NCBI RefSeq assembly: GCF_015277775.1
Contig: NZ_CP063849.1
Location: 6,897,501 to 6,961,500, forward strand
Direction of reading: 5' to 3'
DNA from: Paludibaculum fermentans
GTDB lineage: Bacteria > Acidobacteriota > Terriglobia > Bryobacterales > Bryobacteraceae
Length of the DNA: 64,000 nt
Under the pieces are notes generated by a model, which was not told the origin of the DNA, ran no database searches, and saw nothing but the letters and a program-made list of their open reading frames with translations. Made by a program: the position numbers and the translations under genes. Within the stretch, counting starts at the first letter, position 1. Each line of letters begins with the position of its first letter. Below are positions 26,751 to 37,541 of the stretch, one piece after another.

Positions 26751-28603
26751 AACCCCTCCTGCCGGACGATCTCGTCTGTCACCGTGCGCGCATCCAGCGG
26801 CAGCCCGCCGTAATACCGCACGCTCCGCAGTTTCCCAATGCGCTCCGGAGTCATCTCCATGCGCATCAGCATCAGCAGTTGAGCGTCCCGGTTCTGGTCC
26901 ACCACATAGACGCGCTCGTGCCGGTCGATGAACTCCTCCAGCTCTTTGCTGAACGGATACGCGCGCAGCCGCAGCCAGCTCGGATTCATCCCGCGCTCCC
27001 GCGACAGTTGGTCCCGGCTCTCGCGCACTGCATATCGCGACGTCCCGCAGCACACCAGGCCCACCCTCGCACCTTCCATGTAGTGCACGTCCGGGGCCGG
27101 CACCTGCGTCCGCATGTTCTCGAACTTACGGTTCAACCGGTCCATGTTGTGGATCCAGTCGTCCTCGCGCTCGCTATACCCGGCCTTCTCGTTGTGGCCC
27201 GTGCCGCGTGTGAAATACGCCGCCGCCGCGTGATTCGTACCCGGCAGCGTGCGGTACGGGATCCCGTCTCCATCCACGTCCTTGTACCGGGCGAAGCCGC
27301 CCAACTGCCGCAGCGCCTCCGCATCCAGCACCTTGCCGCGCACCAGCGGTTTCTCCGGGTAAGGGAACGCCTCCGACATCCAATTGTTCATGCCCAGGTC
27401 CAGGTCCATGTTCATGAACACCGGAGTCTGGAACTGCTCCGCCAGGTCGAACGCCTCCTGCGCCATCGTGAAGCACTCTTCCGGCGACGACGGGAACAGC
27501 ACAGGATGATGCGTGTCCCCATGCGACAGCAGCGCATTGTTCAGGATGTCGCCCTGCATCGTGCGCGTCGGCAGCCCGGTCGACGGCCCCACCCGCTGCA
27601 CATCCACCACCACCACCGGGATCTCCGCGAAGTACGCCAGCCCGATGAACTCCGACATCAGCGACACGCCCGGGCCCGACGTGCACGTCATCGACCGCGC
27701 ACCCGCCCAGCCTGCGCCAATCGCCATGCCGATCGAGGCCAGCTCGTCCTCCGCCTGCACCACCGCATAGGTGGCCTTCTTCGTCTCTTCGTCGTGCCGG
27801 AACCGGCCCAGGTAGCTGATCAGGGCTTCCGCCAGCGAGGACGACGGAGTAATTGGATACCACGTCAGCACCGTGACACCGGCGAACAGGCAGCCCAGCG
27901 CCGCGGCGGTATTGCCGTCGAGGATCAGCTTGCCCGCCGTCTTGTCCATCGGCTCCACCCAGTAGGGATCGGTCTTGACCAGGTTCTTTTCCGCGTAGTC
28001 GCGCCCGGCTAGCACCGCGCCCCAGTTGAGCTCCGCCGCCTTCTTCTTCTTTTCTCCAAACTGCTTGTAGAGCGCCTTGCGCATCTCTTCCAGATCGATG
28101 CCCAGCAGGTGCGCCACCACGCCGTCATAGATCATGTTCCGCACCAGCTTGCGCAGCTTGGCTTCGGGACACACCGGAGCCACCAGCTTGTCGAAGGGCA
28201 CCGGATAGAAGTGGATGTCATCGCGCAGCTCGTTCAGGTTCAGCGGAGCGTCATAGACCGCCGCCGTCCCCGGAGCCAGGCTCATGACATCCTCGCGAGC
28301 CGTCTCCGGATTCATCGCGACCAGGAAGTCGATCTCCTTCTTTCGCCCAATGTACCCCTGCTTGCTGGCGCGGATCGTAAACCACGTGGGCAACCCGGCG
28401 ATGTTGGAAGGGAAGAGGTTTTTGCCCGAAACGGGCACGCCCATCTGGAAGATGGAACGCATCAACACATTGTTGGCGGTTTGGCTGCCCGAGCCGTTCA
28501 CGGTGCCGACCTGAATACTGAAGTCGTTCACCACGCGCTGCTCACTGGGCAACGGACCGGACTGCTCCGCCGACATGGACGGGGCAACAGGGCTGGCATG
28601 CAT
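26747..28603 (-). CDS. korA: 2-oxoacid:ferredoxin oxidoreductase, fused gamma-alpha subunit
   Basis: The 618-residue subunit starts at 28603 behind AAGGAGG. Residues ~25-190 form the gamma domain (FSIQVGTVNGSGSQTANNVL), followed by the alpha subunit with the pyrimidine-binding part (LDGNTAAALGCLFAGVTVL), the typical YAVVQAEDELASIGMAIGAG and the SGPGVSLMSEFIGLAYFAEI segment. Fused gamma-alpha is the common form of KorA. With KorB it decarboxylates a 2-oxoacid to an acyl-CoA and reduces ferredoxin. The aminotransferase upstream could supply or drain the oxoacid. Confidence 0.92.
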   Translation of the reverse strand: MHASPVAPSMSAEQSGPLPSEQRVVNDFSIQVGTVNGSGSQTANNVLMRSIFQMGVPVSGKNLFPSNIAGLPTWFTIRASKQGYIGRKKEIDFLVAMNPETAREDVMSLAPGTAAVYDAPLNLNELRDDIHFYPVPFDKLVAPVCPEAKLRKLVRNMIYDGVVAHLLGIDLEEMRKALYKQFGEKKKKAAELNWGAVLAGRDYAEKNLVKTDPYWVEPMDKTAGKLILDGNTAAALGCLFAGVTVLTWYPITPSSSLAEALISYLGRFRHDEETKKATYAVVQAEDELASIGMAIGAGWAGARSMTCTSGPGVSLMSEFIGLAYFAEIPVVVVDVQRVGPSTGLPTRTMQGDILNNALLSHGDTHHPVLFPSSPEECFTMAQEAFDLAEQFQTPVFMNMDLDLGMNNWMSEAFPYPEKPLVRGKVLDAEALRQLGGFARYKDVDGDGIPYRTLPGTNHAAAAYFTRGTGHNEKAGYSEREDDWIHNMDRLNRKFENMRTQVPAPDVHYMEGARVGLVCCGTSRYAVRESRDQLSRERGMNPSWLRLRAYPFSKELEEFIDRHERVYVVDQNRDAQLLMLMRMEMTPERIGKLRSVRYYGGLPLDARTVTDEIVRQEGL

Positions 28604-28635
28604 CCTTCGCCTGCCTCCTTACCTTAGGTGGGTTG

Positions 28636-28641
28636 ATTATA
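28636..28641 (-). promoter_or_regulatory. Candidate -10 element upstream of korA
   Basis: A perfect TATAAT on the minus strand lies 33 bp upstream of the korA start, in the 110-bp gap after the aminotransferase. The -35 region is poor (TGGATC at a 17-bp spacing), so this may be a secondary internal promoter of the purine-korAB cluster. Confidence 0.4.
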
Positions 28642-28713
28642 GGCGACGAATGTCTCAAGATCCAGGGGCAGGATCCGCCAATGCGGAATAAGGTGGAGGG
28701 CGACTGCCGGGGC

Positions 28714-29889
28714 CTAACTCCGCAGTACGGAGACCAGGCGGCTCATCGCTTCTTCCAGAATCGGCCGGTCCACCGCGTAGCAGATGCGGATCGAACCCTC
28801 GCCGCCTTCGCCAAACGCTACGCCCGGTGCCAGCCCGACGTTCATGTCCAGCAGCAGCCGCTTGCAGAACTCGAATGAGTCCTTCATGCCGTCGATGCGA
28901 GGGAAAAGATAGAACGCGCCCTCCGCCTCGGGCACCGTCACGCCCTTCACTTTGCGCAACGCCTGCAGGCAGAAATCGCGGTTCGACTTGTACAGCGCCA
29001 GCATCTTGCGGACTGTATCGTCGCCCCACTCCAGCGCCGTCTCCGACGCTCGCTGCGCAAACGCCGGCGCGCACGACACCATGAACTCGTTCAGCTTCGT
29101 CGCCCGGCCGGCCAGATCCTTGCGAGCCACAAGCCAACCCACGCGCCAGCCCGTCATGCAGTAGCTCTTCGAGAACGACTGCACCACCAGCACCGCATCC
29201 TCTCGTGTGCACAACCGCAGAATCGACGGCACCGGCTTGCCCAGCGTCCCGTCAGCGGGATACCACAGCCGCTCATACACTTCGTCCGCCAGCAGCCACA
29301 GGTTGTGACGCCGCGCGAAATCGAGCAGCTTCTGCTGCTCCTCGACACTGGCCACCCAACCCAGCGGATTCGACGGGGACGTATACACCAGCAGCCGCGT
29401 CCGCGGGCTCACCGCGGCTTCCAGCGCGTCGAAGTCCACCCGATACCGGCCGCTCTCGCAGCGCAGCGCCACCATCTTCGCCGTCGCGTTGCACATCTCC
29501 GCGATCGACATCTGGTTCTGCCAGGCGGGCGTCAGGACGATGGCTTCATCGCCCGGATTCAGCACGCAGCGGATGCCCAGGTGCAGAGCCTGGACGCCGG
29601 AGGCCGTCACCACAATCTCAGACGTCGGGTCGATTGCGACCTTGTGCTTGTCCTCGTAGTAGCGCGCCAGCATGCGGCGCGTCGAAGGCAGCCCGGCGTT
29701 CTCGGTGTAGTAGGTGAACCCGTCGGCCATCGCCTTCTGTGCGGCGCGCTTTAGGAAATCGGGCGTCGGCAGGTTGGATTCGCCGAAGTAGAGCCGCAGT
29801 ACCCCATCGCCCATACCCATGGCGATATCGGCGATTTCACGAATCCGCGAGTGCGGAACAGCGAGCGCGGACGAGGCGACTTCCGGCAT
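28714..29889 (-). CDS. Class I/II PLP aminotransferase
   Basis: The 391-residue enzyme belongs to the AspC-like fold type I aminotransferases. It has the FTYYTENAGLPSTRRMLARY region, the PLP-contact ADEVYERLWY, and the Schiff-base Lys in VQSFSKSYCMTGWRVGWL. The C-terminus has the Arg-containing RICYAVDRPIL. Substrate specificity cannot be read; aspartate, aromatic and branched-chain types share these features. It starts 6 bp after the purF stop and precedes korA, so it probably belongs to the same transcript. Confidence 0.85.
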   Translation of the reverse strand: MPEVASSALAVPHSRIREIADIAMGMGDGVLRLYFGESNLPTPDFLKRAAQKAMADGFTYYTENAGLPSTRRMLARYYEDKHKVAIDPTSEIVVTASGVQALHLGIRCVLNPGDEAIVLTPAWQNQMSIAEMCNATAKMVALRCESGRYRVDFDALEAAVSPRTRLLVYTSPSNPLGWVASVEEQQKLLDFARRHNLWLLADEVYERLWYPADGTLGKPVPSILRLCTREDAVLVVQSFSKSYCMTGWRVGWLVARKDLAGRATKLNEFMVSCAPAFAQRASETALEWGDDTVRKMLALYKSNRDFCLQALRKVKGVTVPEAEGAFYLFPRIDGMKDSFEFCKRLLLDMNVGLAPGVAFGEGGEGSIRICYAVDRPILEEAMSRLVSVLRS

Positions 29890-29895
29890 GGGCTC

Positions 29896-31309
29896 TTAGT
29901 GATTCGGGCGGGCGACCATCAGCTCTTCAATATTCACCAGGTCGGTGGGGTAGTTGCCGGTGTAGCACGCGTAGCAGAAACGCTGATCGTCATCCACCAC
30001 GGCCTTGCCCAGGTTCTCCAGCGACAGGTAATCCAGCGTGTCCGAACCAATGAACTCGCGGATCTCGTCCACCGTCTGGTTGGCGGCGATCAGCTCCCGC
30101 TTCGTCGGCGTATCCACTCCGTAGAAGCAGGGCGACAGCGTCGGCGGGCACGAGATGCGCACGTGCACTTCCCGTGCGCCCGCGTTCCGCACCATGCGGA
30201 CAATCTTTTGCGAAGTGGTGCCGCGGACCAGCGAATCGTCCACCAGGACGACGCTCTTGCCCTTCAGCAGTTCCCGCACCGGATTCAGCTTCAGGCGCAC
30301 GCCGAAGTCACGGATCGCCTGCGACGGCTCAATGAACGTGCGGCCCACATAGTGGTTGCGGATCAGGCCGTGGCGGAACGGAATGCCGGACGCGTGCGAA
30401 TAGCCCAGCGCGGCGGCTACGCCGGAGTCCGGGATCGGCACCACGATATCGGCATCCACCGGCATCTGCTGGGCCAGCAGCCGACCCATCATCTCGCGCG
30501 AATGCTGCACGCTGCGGCCGAAGACCAGCGAATCGGGCCTGGAGAAGTAGACATGCTCGAATACGCACTGCGCCCGCCGCTGCGGCACGGTGTAGAACTC
30601 GCGCTGCATGCCGTTGGGCCCGATGATCACCATCTCGCCCGGCTCGACGTCGCCGATGTAGTGCGCATCGATCAGGTCGAACGCGCAGGTCTCCGAAGCG
30701 AAGACGTACACCGGGCCGGAGCTCAGGTTCATGCGGCCGATGGCCAGCGGGCGGAAACCGTAGGGGTCCCGCGCGACAATCACACAATCCTTGGCCAGAA
30801 ACACCAGCGAGAAGGCGCCTTCGATCATCAGCAGCGCTTCCCGCAGCGCGGCCGGCAGCGTCTTCTGGCCGCTGCGCGCCACCAGGTGCAGAATTACCTC
30901 AGTGTCGCTGGTGGCCTGGAAAATCGACCCGTGGTCTTCCAATTCCTTGCGCAGCTCGGCGGCGTTCGTCAGGTTGCCGTTGTGCGCCACCGCGATGCTG
31001 CCTTTGTTGCAGGTCACCGAGAAGGGCTGTGCGTTCAGGATCGCCGTGTCGCCGGCGGTGGAGTAGCGCGTGTGACCAATGGCGGAGTGGCCCGGCAGCC
31101 CGTTCAGGATGCCGGCCGTGAAGATTTCAGCCACATGCCCCATGGACTTGTGGCAGAAGATCTCCTTGCCGTCGCTGGTGGCGATGCCGGCGCTCTCCTG
31201 GCCGCGATGCTGCAACGCATGCAGGCCCAGGTGCGCGAGATTCCCGGCCTCCGGATGGCCGTAGACGGCGAAGATGCCGCACTCTTCGTGAAGTTTATCG
31301 AAGGGTTCG

Positions 31310-31329
<20 letters not shown>
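29896..31329 (-). CDS. purF: Amidophosphoribosyltransferase
   Basis: The 477-residue enzyme starts at ATG 31329, inside the end of purL (20-bp overlap). The propeptide of about 16 residues ends before the catalytic Cys in [11 protein letters not shown]. The glutaminase domain continues with [15 protein letters not shown], the phosphoribosyl domain carries the PRPP loop [18 protein letters not shown]. It makes 5-phosphoribosylamine, the first step of de novo purine synthesis. Late Cys residues in [10 protein letters not shown] resemble the Fe-S ligands of B. subtilis-type PurF, so a [4Fe-4S] cluster is possible. Confidence 0.95.
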
Positions 31330-33550
<2,221 letters not shown>

Positions 33551-33558
33551 TGGAGTAG

Positions 33559-34230
33559 TTATTTGTGAGTGGCGAAGGCGTTGACTAACGAGTGGAATAC
33601 GCCGAGTCCGTCCGTCGAACCCATCAGCGTTTCCGTAGCCCGTTCCGGGTGAGGCATGAGGCCTAGAACATTGCGTTGTGCATTGAGGATGCCGGCGATG
33701 TCGCGTTGAGATCCGTTGGGATTCTCCACGTAACGGAAGGCGATGCGATCTTCGGCTTCCAACTCGTCCAGCGTATGCGCGTCAGCGGTGAAGCAGCCTT
33801 CGCCATGCGCGATGGGGAAGGTGACTTCTTTGTTCAGTTCCAGGCTGTTGGTGAAGGGGGAATTGAGGGTGCCGGGTACCAGGCGCACCGGCTTGCAGAT
33901 GAACTTCAGCCCGCGGTTGCGGACCAGGGCGCCGGGCAGCAAACCCGACTCAGTGAGGATCTGGAATCCGTTGCAGATACCCATCACCAGGCCGCCGTCG
34001 GCCGCAAACCGCTTGACAGCGGCCATGATGGGCGAAAACTTCGCGATAGCGCCGCAACGTAGATAGTCCCCGTAGGAAAACCCACCAGGGAGGATGATGC
34101 AATCGGAACCCTTAAGCTCTGTGTCGCTATGCCACAGATACTCTGCCTGGTGGCCGAGATTATGGCTCGCGGCGTACCAGGCGTCGTGATCACAATTGCT
34201 GCCGGGGAAGACGACGACGCCGAATTTCAT
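33559..34230 (-). CDS. purQ: Phosphoribosylformylglycinamidine synthase subunit I (glutaminase)
   Basis: The 223-residue class I glutamine amidotransferase starts [20 protein letters not shown]. The nucleophile Cys sits in [12 protein letters not shown] and the triad His/Glu in [11 protein letters not shown]. It supplies ammonia to PurL. It is the first gene of the purQ-purL-purF set on the minus strand, preceded by two TAACAGAGCC repeats. Confidence 0.95.
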   Translation of the reverse strand: MKFGVVVFPGSNCDHDAWYAASHNLGHQAEYLWHSDTELKGSDCIILPGGFSYGDYLRCGAIAKFSPIMAAVKRFAADGGLVMGICNGFQILTESGLLPGALVRNRGLKFICKPVRLVPGTLNSPFTNSLELNKEVTFPIAHGEGCFTADAHTLDELEAEDRIAFRYVENPNGSQRDIAGILNAQRNVLGLMPHPERATETLMGSTDGLGVFHSLVNAFATHK

Positions 34231-34248
34231 CGAAGGGAAAACTCAGTT

Positions 34249-34278
34249 TAACAGAGCCTCGGACTTCATAACAGAGCC
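34249..34278. repeat. Two direct TAACAGAGCC repeats upstream of purQ
   Basis: Identical 10-mers at 34249-34258 and 34269-34278 are spaced 20 bp apart, two helical turns, just upstream of the purQ start (34230, minus strand). This phasing is typical of a regulator that binds two sites on one DNA face. No known purine regulator motif is recognised. Confidence 0.45.
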
Positions 34279-34313
34279 GTCGCTCGCAAGGAGCGCAAAT
34301 TTAATGCGGCTGG

Positions 34314-34559
34314 TTAGTTCGCGGCGGCCGCGGGTGCTGCGGCGGCGGCCTTTTTCTTGCTCGCACGCTTCTTGTCGGCGGGCGGCTGGCGGTCGATCTT
34401 CTTGATGGAGGGTAGAGCGATTTCGAGCACGAACTTGCGTTCGCCCGACTCGTCGAACTTGATCACGATATGCTGGTCAGTGCAAGTCATGACGCTGCCG
34501 GGACCGAACTTGGGGTGCTCCACCTGAGCTCCAGTCGCGAAGGCGGGTTTAGCTGCCAT
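34314..34559 (-). CDS. Small UvrD C-terminal (Tudor)-like protein
   Basis: An 81-residue protein, ATG at 34559. The core FATGAQVEHPKFGPGSVMTC and IVIKFDESGERKFVL match the SH3/Tudor-like domain found at the C-terminus of UvrD/PcrA helicases (G-x-x-V-x-H-x-x-F-G-x-G-x-V). The C-terminus is Lys/Ala-rich (KKRASKKKAAAAAPAAAAN), which suggests nucleic-acid contact. Such free-standing domains occur in soil bacteria. No good ribosome site is seen. It may bind RNA polymerase or DNA; function is unproven. Confidence 0.7.
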   Translation of the reverse strand: MAAKPAFATGAQVEHPKFGPGSVMTCTDQHIVIKFDESGERKFVLEIALPSIKKIDRQPPADKKRASKKKAAAAAPAAAAN

Positions 34560-34636
34560 AGTTTGTTGGGGGAACCTCGACATTAGTAGCATAGCAAACC
34601 GGACCCTTTTGTGTCGAGTAACCCCCTTTCCCAGCC

Positions 34637-35554
34637 ATGTTAACAGCCAGTATTCCTCAAGCTCTGCGTGAAGCCATTCAGCTAGAAGCCTCTGATTTCA
34701 AAGGATCGGATCTGGCCTCGGCCGCCCAGGCGCTCTCCATCGCCTACCGCGCCGGCCTGCCCGCCCGGCTCGACTCCGCCGTAGCCCGCGCGGCCTATAT
34801 CGTCACCCGCCTGCCCGCTACTTCCGGCGCCCTTTCCGCCTCTCTTCGGGAACTCCCGTTCCAGCCGGAATCGTGGCTCGACCTCGGCGCCGGGCCCGGC
34901 ACCGCCGCCTGGCTGGCCGAGTGTCCCATCACCCTGGTCGAGCAGAACCCCGGCTGGCAGAACTTCGTCGAAGCCCGCTGGATCGAAGCCGACCTGCGGC
35001 GCCTGCCCGCCTCCCTCGAACCCCACGACCTCGTCACCATCTGCTACGCCCTGAATGAGTTGAGTGAACGCGACCGCCAACGACTCATCGCCGAGGCCTG
35101 GACCCTCGCCAAACGCGCGCTGCTCATCCTGGAGCCCGGCACCAAACCCGGCTTCGAAATCGTCAAAGCCGCGCGTACCCAGCTCCTCGCCGCCGGAGCC
35201 CATATCCAGGGACCCTGCCCCCATCCCGAAGCCTGCCCGGTGCCGGCCGGCGACTGGTGTCACTTCGCCGTCCGCGTCGAACGCACCCGCGAACACCGCA
35301 TCGCCAAGGGCGGCTCCCTCAACTACGAGGACGAGAAATTCTCATACATTCTCGTATTGAAAGATCCGGTGAAGCCGGCCGAAGCCCGGGTCGTCCGCCA
35401 TCCCGACACCCATCCGCACCTCATTGAGCTTTCGCTCTGCACTCAATCCACCGGACTCCAGCAGGCGCGCATCAAAAAGCGGGACAAGCTCAACTGGAAA
35501 CAGGCCCGCAAGGCGGACTGGGGCGATCCCTGGGAGACTTTAAGCAATGCCTGA
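34637..35554 (+). CDS. Rsm22-like small-subunit rRNA methyltransferase family protein
   Basis: The 305-residue protein has an SAM-binding fold (WLDLGAGPGTAAWLAE, VEQNPGW, DLVTICYALNELSERDRQ, LLILEPGTKPGF) and belongs to the Rsm22/METTL17 family. After the methyltransferase core comes a Cys cluster, CPHPEACPVPAGDWCHF, with a further Cys in ELSLCTQS; in METTL17 such residues hold a [4Fe-4S] cluster. It ends by overlapping pdxH by 8 bp. Rsm22 members act in mitochondrial or bacterial small-subunit assembly. Confidence 0.78.
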   Translation: MLTASIPQALREAIQLEASDFKGSDLASAAQALSIAYRAGLPARLDSAVARAAYIVTRLPATSGALSASLRELPFQPESWLDLGAGPGTAAWLAECPITLVEQNPGWQNFVEARWIEADLRRLPASLEPHDLVTICYALNELSERDRQRLIAEAWTLAKRALLILEPGTKPGFEIVKAARTQLLAAGAHIQGPCPHPEACPVPAGDWCHFAVRVERTREHRIAKGGSLNYEDEKFSYILVLKDPVKPAEARVVRHPDTHPHLIELSLCTQSTGLQQARIKKRDKLNWKQARKADWGDPWETLSNA

Positions 35555-36197
35555 CTTGAGTGCGGAACTCGCCCGGCTGCGCGTCGACTACGCCGGCCAG
35601 GATCTCGACGAGCGCACCGTCCATCCCGATCCGTTCCAGCAGTTCCGCACCTGGCTGGACCAGGCGCTGGCCAGCAACCTCAAGGAACCCAACGCCATGG
35701 CCCTGGCTACCGCCACCCGCGAAGGCGTGCCCAGTTGCCGCATGGTGCTGCTGAAGGGCTTCGACCCGCGCGGCTTCGTCTTCTTTACCAACTACAGCAG
35801 TAGCAAAGGGCTCGAGTTGGAGCAGAATCCCCGCGCCGCCCTGACGTTCTACTGGGCCGAACTCGAGCGCCAGGTCAGAGTCACGGGCCCGGTCGAGCGC
35901 GTCAGCGCCCGGGAGTCCGACGACTACTTCGCCGTGCGCCCTCCGCTGGCCCGCCTCGGGGCCGCAGCCTCGCCGCAAAGCCAGGTCATCCCTGGCCGAG
36001 CCTGGCTGAAGCAGCGCGTCGAGTCCCTACAAGCGCTTCATTCGGATGGAGATATCCCCAGGCCGGACGACTGGGGCGGATACCGCGTCTGCCCCGCCTC
36101 CTTCGAGTTTTGGCAGGGCCGGCGCAACCGGCTTCACGACCGCATCCTGTACACCGGCGAAGCCACCGCCTGGAGCATCGTCCGGCTTTCGCCATAG
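35547..36197 (+). CDS. pdxH: Pyridoxamine 5'-phosphate oxidase
   Basis: The 216-residue FMN enzyme shows the family order: ATREGVPSCRMVLLKGFDPR with the FMN-binding Arg, FFTNYSSSKGLELEQNPRAA, TFYWAELERQVRVTGPVERV, and the C-terminal EFWQGRRNRLHDRIL. It converts pyridoxamine or pyridoxine 5'-phosphate to PLP. It overlaps the Rsm22-like gene and so is translated with it. The PLP-dependent aminotransferase at 28.7 kb is a user of the product. Confidence 0.95.
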   Translation: MPDLSAELARLRVDYAGQDLDERTVHPDPFQQFRTWLDQALASNLKEPNAMALATATREGVPSCRMVLLKGFDPRGFVFFTNYSSSKGLELEQNPRAALTFYWAELERQVRVTGPVERVSARESDDYFAVRPPLARLGAAASPQSQVIPGRAWLKQRVESLQALHSDGDIPRPDDWGGYRVCPASFEFWQGRRNRLHDRILYTGEATAWSIVRLSP

Positions 36198-36241
36198 CTT
36201 CATGCGCCCCTCGCTGTAACCGGAAAATTATAATTTCTTCA

Positions 36242-36271
36242 TTGACGATCCGGTCTAACAAACGGTACTCT
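36242..36271 (+). promoter_or_regulatory. Candidate promoter of the small PEP-CTERM gene
   Basis: TTGACG (36242-36247) and TACTCT (36266-36271) with an 18-bp spacer lie 60 bp upstream of the ATG at 36332. The -35 matches 5/6, the -10 only 3/6. Confidence 0.4.
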
Positions 36272-36331
36272 GTAAGTCCTACGTTCCAACACTGTTGGGA
36301 CGCTTCGGCCTTTGGCCACGTACGGAGGAAA

Positions 36332-36703
36332 ATGCCCAAATTCCATTTCAAGCACTGGTTGCCCGCTATTTGCGTGGCCGTGTGCGTCCTGGCGCCGCCG
36401 GGTGCGTCGCTGCAGGCCGCGGTCCTTGCCGAACCCCCTGCGCCCAAGGCATTGAAAAACCTGTTGGTTGAGTCCATGTTGTCCAAGCCCGAGTTTGAGC
36501 CGGTGATGGTCCTGATGGCGGACGAGTTCTCCCTGGAATCGGCCGCTCCCCTGCCCATCTGCGGGCGTTGCGACCTCAATGCCCCCGCCCAGCCGGCCGA
36601 GTTGGGGATCTTTCCCCTCGTGACCGACGTGCCGGAGCCGGCCTCGCTCGCCTTGGTGGGACTGAGCCTGACCATCGTTTTCGGGCTGCGGCGCAGGAAA
36701 TAA
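36332..36703 (+). CDS. Small PEP-CTERM exported protein
   Basis: The 123-residue protein starts at ATG 36332 right after GGAGG (36324-36328). An N-terminal signal peptide (HWLPAICVAVCVLAPPGASL) is followed by a short mature part with an isolated ICGRC pair, and ends with VPEPASLALVGLSLTIVFGL then RRRK, a PEP-CTERM anchor. The mature region is only about 70 residues, and no homology is recognised. It would be exported and cut by an exosortase encoded elsewhere. Confidence 0.75.
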   Translation: MPKFHFKHWLPAICVAVCVLAPPGASLQAAVLAEPPAPKALKNLLVESMLSKPEFEPVMVLMADEFSLESAAPLPICGRCDLNAPAQPAELGIFPLVTDVPEPASLALVGLSLTIVFGLRRRK

Positions 36704-36915
36704 CGATCTCTCGGCGCTGCCGCCCGGCGCGGCCGAGCCACGAGAGGGCCTCCCGATAGTCGAAGGGAGGCTCTGCCAACACCTCCGTCCATCTCTTCCA
36801 AATACAATCAGATACGGACATGAGCCAGGCTAGCCCCGCGCGCCGGCCAGCGCCTTGCGTTGGACAGGCTCGATTTCCCTGCACACCTGTGGCGGCTTTG
36901 GCGTCTATCCCTTGT

Positions 36916-37539
36916 GTGAGGGTGTTCTCCCTATTGATGTTGTCGTGCGTCCTGGCTTCGGGACGCGACCTGCAGGAAGTGCTGAAGTCCGTCGAGCAGC
37001 GCTACAACCGCGCCGCCACGCTCGAAGTCCGCTTCGAACAGCGCTACCTGACCCAGGGCCGCGCCACGCGTGTCGAGACCGGCGACCTCTCGCTGCGCAA
37101 ACCCGGCCGCATGAGGTGGCAGTACGCCAACCCCGCCGGGAAGCTCTTCATCAGCGACGGCAAGTGGCTGTGGTTTTACTCCCCTGTCGAGAACCGCGCC
37201 GAGCGCAGCCAACTCAAGAACGCAGACGACTTCCGCGCCCCGCTCGCTTTCCTGCTGGGCAAACTCGACTTCCGCCGCGACTTCGGCCAGTTCGAGTTCA
37301 AGGAAGCCGCCGGAGACACCAACATCGTCGCCCACGCGAAGACAGACCGGCTGCCCTACACCCAGGTGGAATTCACCGTTACGCCCCAGAATGTCATCCG
37401 CCGCCTGGTCGTCACCGGAGTCGACTCCAGCGTCATGGAGTTCCAGTTCACAGCTGAGCGCCTGAACCCCGCCCTCAGCGATACCCTGTTCCGCTATACC
37501 CCGCCCAAGGGCGTGGAGATTGTCGAGGCGAACCAGTAA
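36916..37539 (+). CDS. LolA-like outer-membrane lipoprotein carrier protein
   Basis: I chose GTG 36916 (207 residues) because a signal peptide VRVFSLLMLSCVLAS begins there; ATG 36820 would add 32 low-complexity residues before it. Neither has a good ribosome site. The mature part shows LolA features: LQEVLKSVEQRYNRAATLEV, FEQRYLTQGR, GDLSLRKPGRMRWQY with FISDGKWLWFYSPVENRAE. LolA shuttles lipoproteins through the periplasm. It directly precedes the pilus operon (2 bp to pilC), where a carrier could serve a secretin lipoprotein or a pilus-specific lipid substrate. Confidence 0.75.
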   Translation: MRVFSLLMLSCVLASGRDLQEVLKSVEQRYNRAATLEVRFEQRYLTQGRATRVETGDLSLRKPGRMRWQYANPAGKLFISDGKWLWFYSPVENRAERSQLKNADDFRAPLAFLLGKLDFRRDFGQFEFKEAAGDTNIVAHAKTDRLPYTQVEFTVTPQNVIRRLVVTGVDSSVMEFQFTAERLNPALSDTLFRYTPPKGVEIVEANQ

Positions 37540-37541
37540 CC

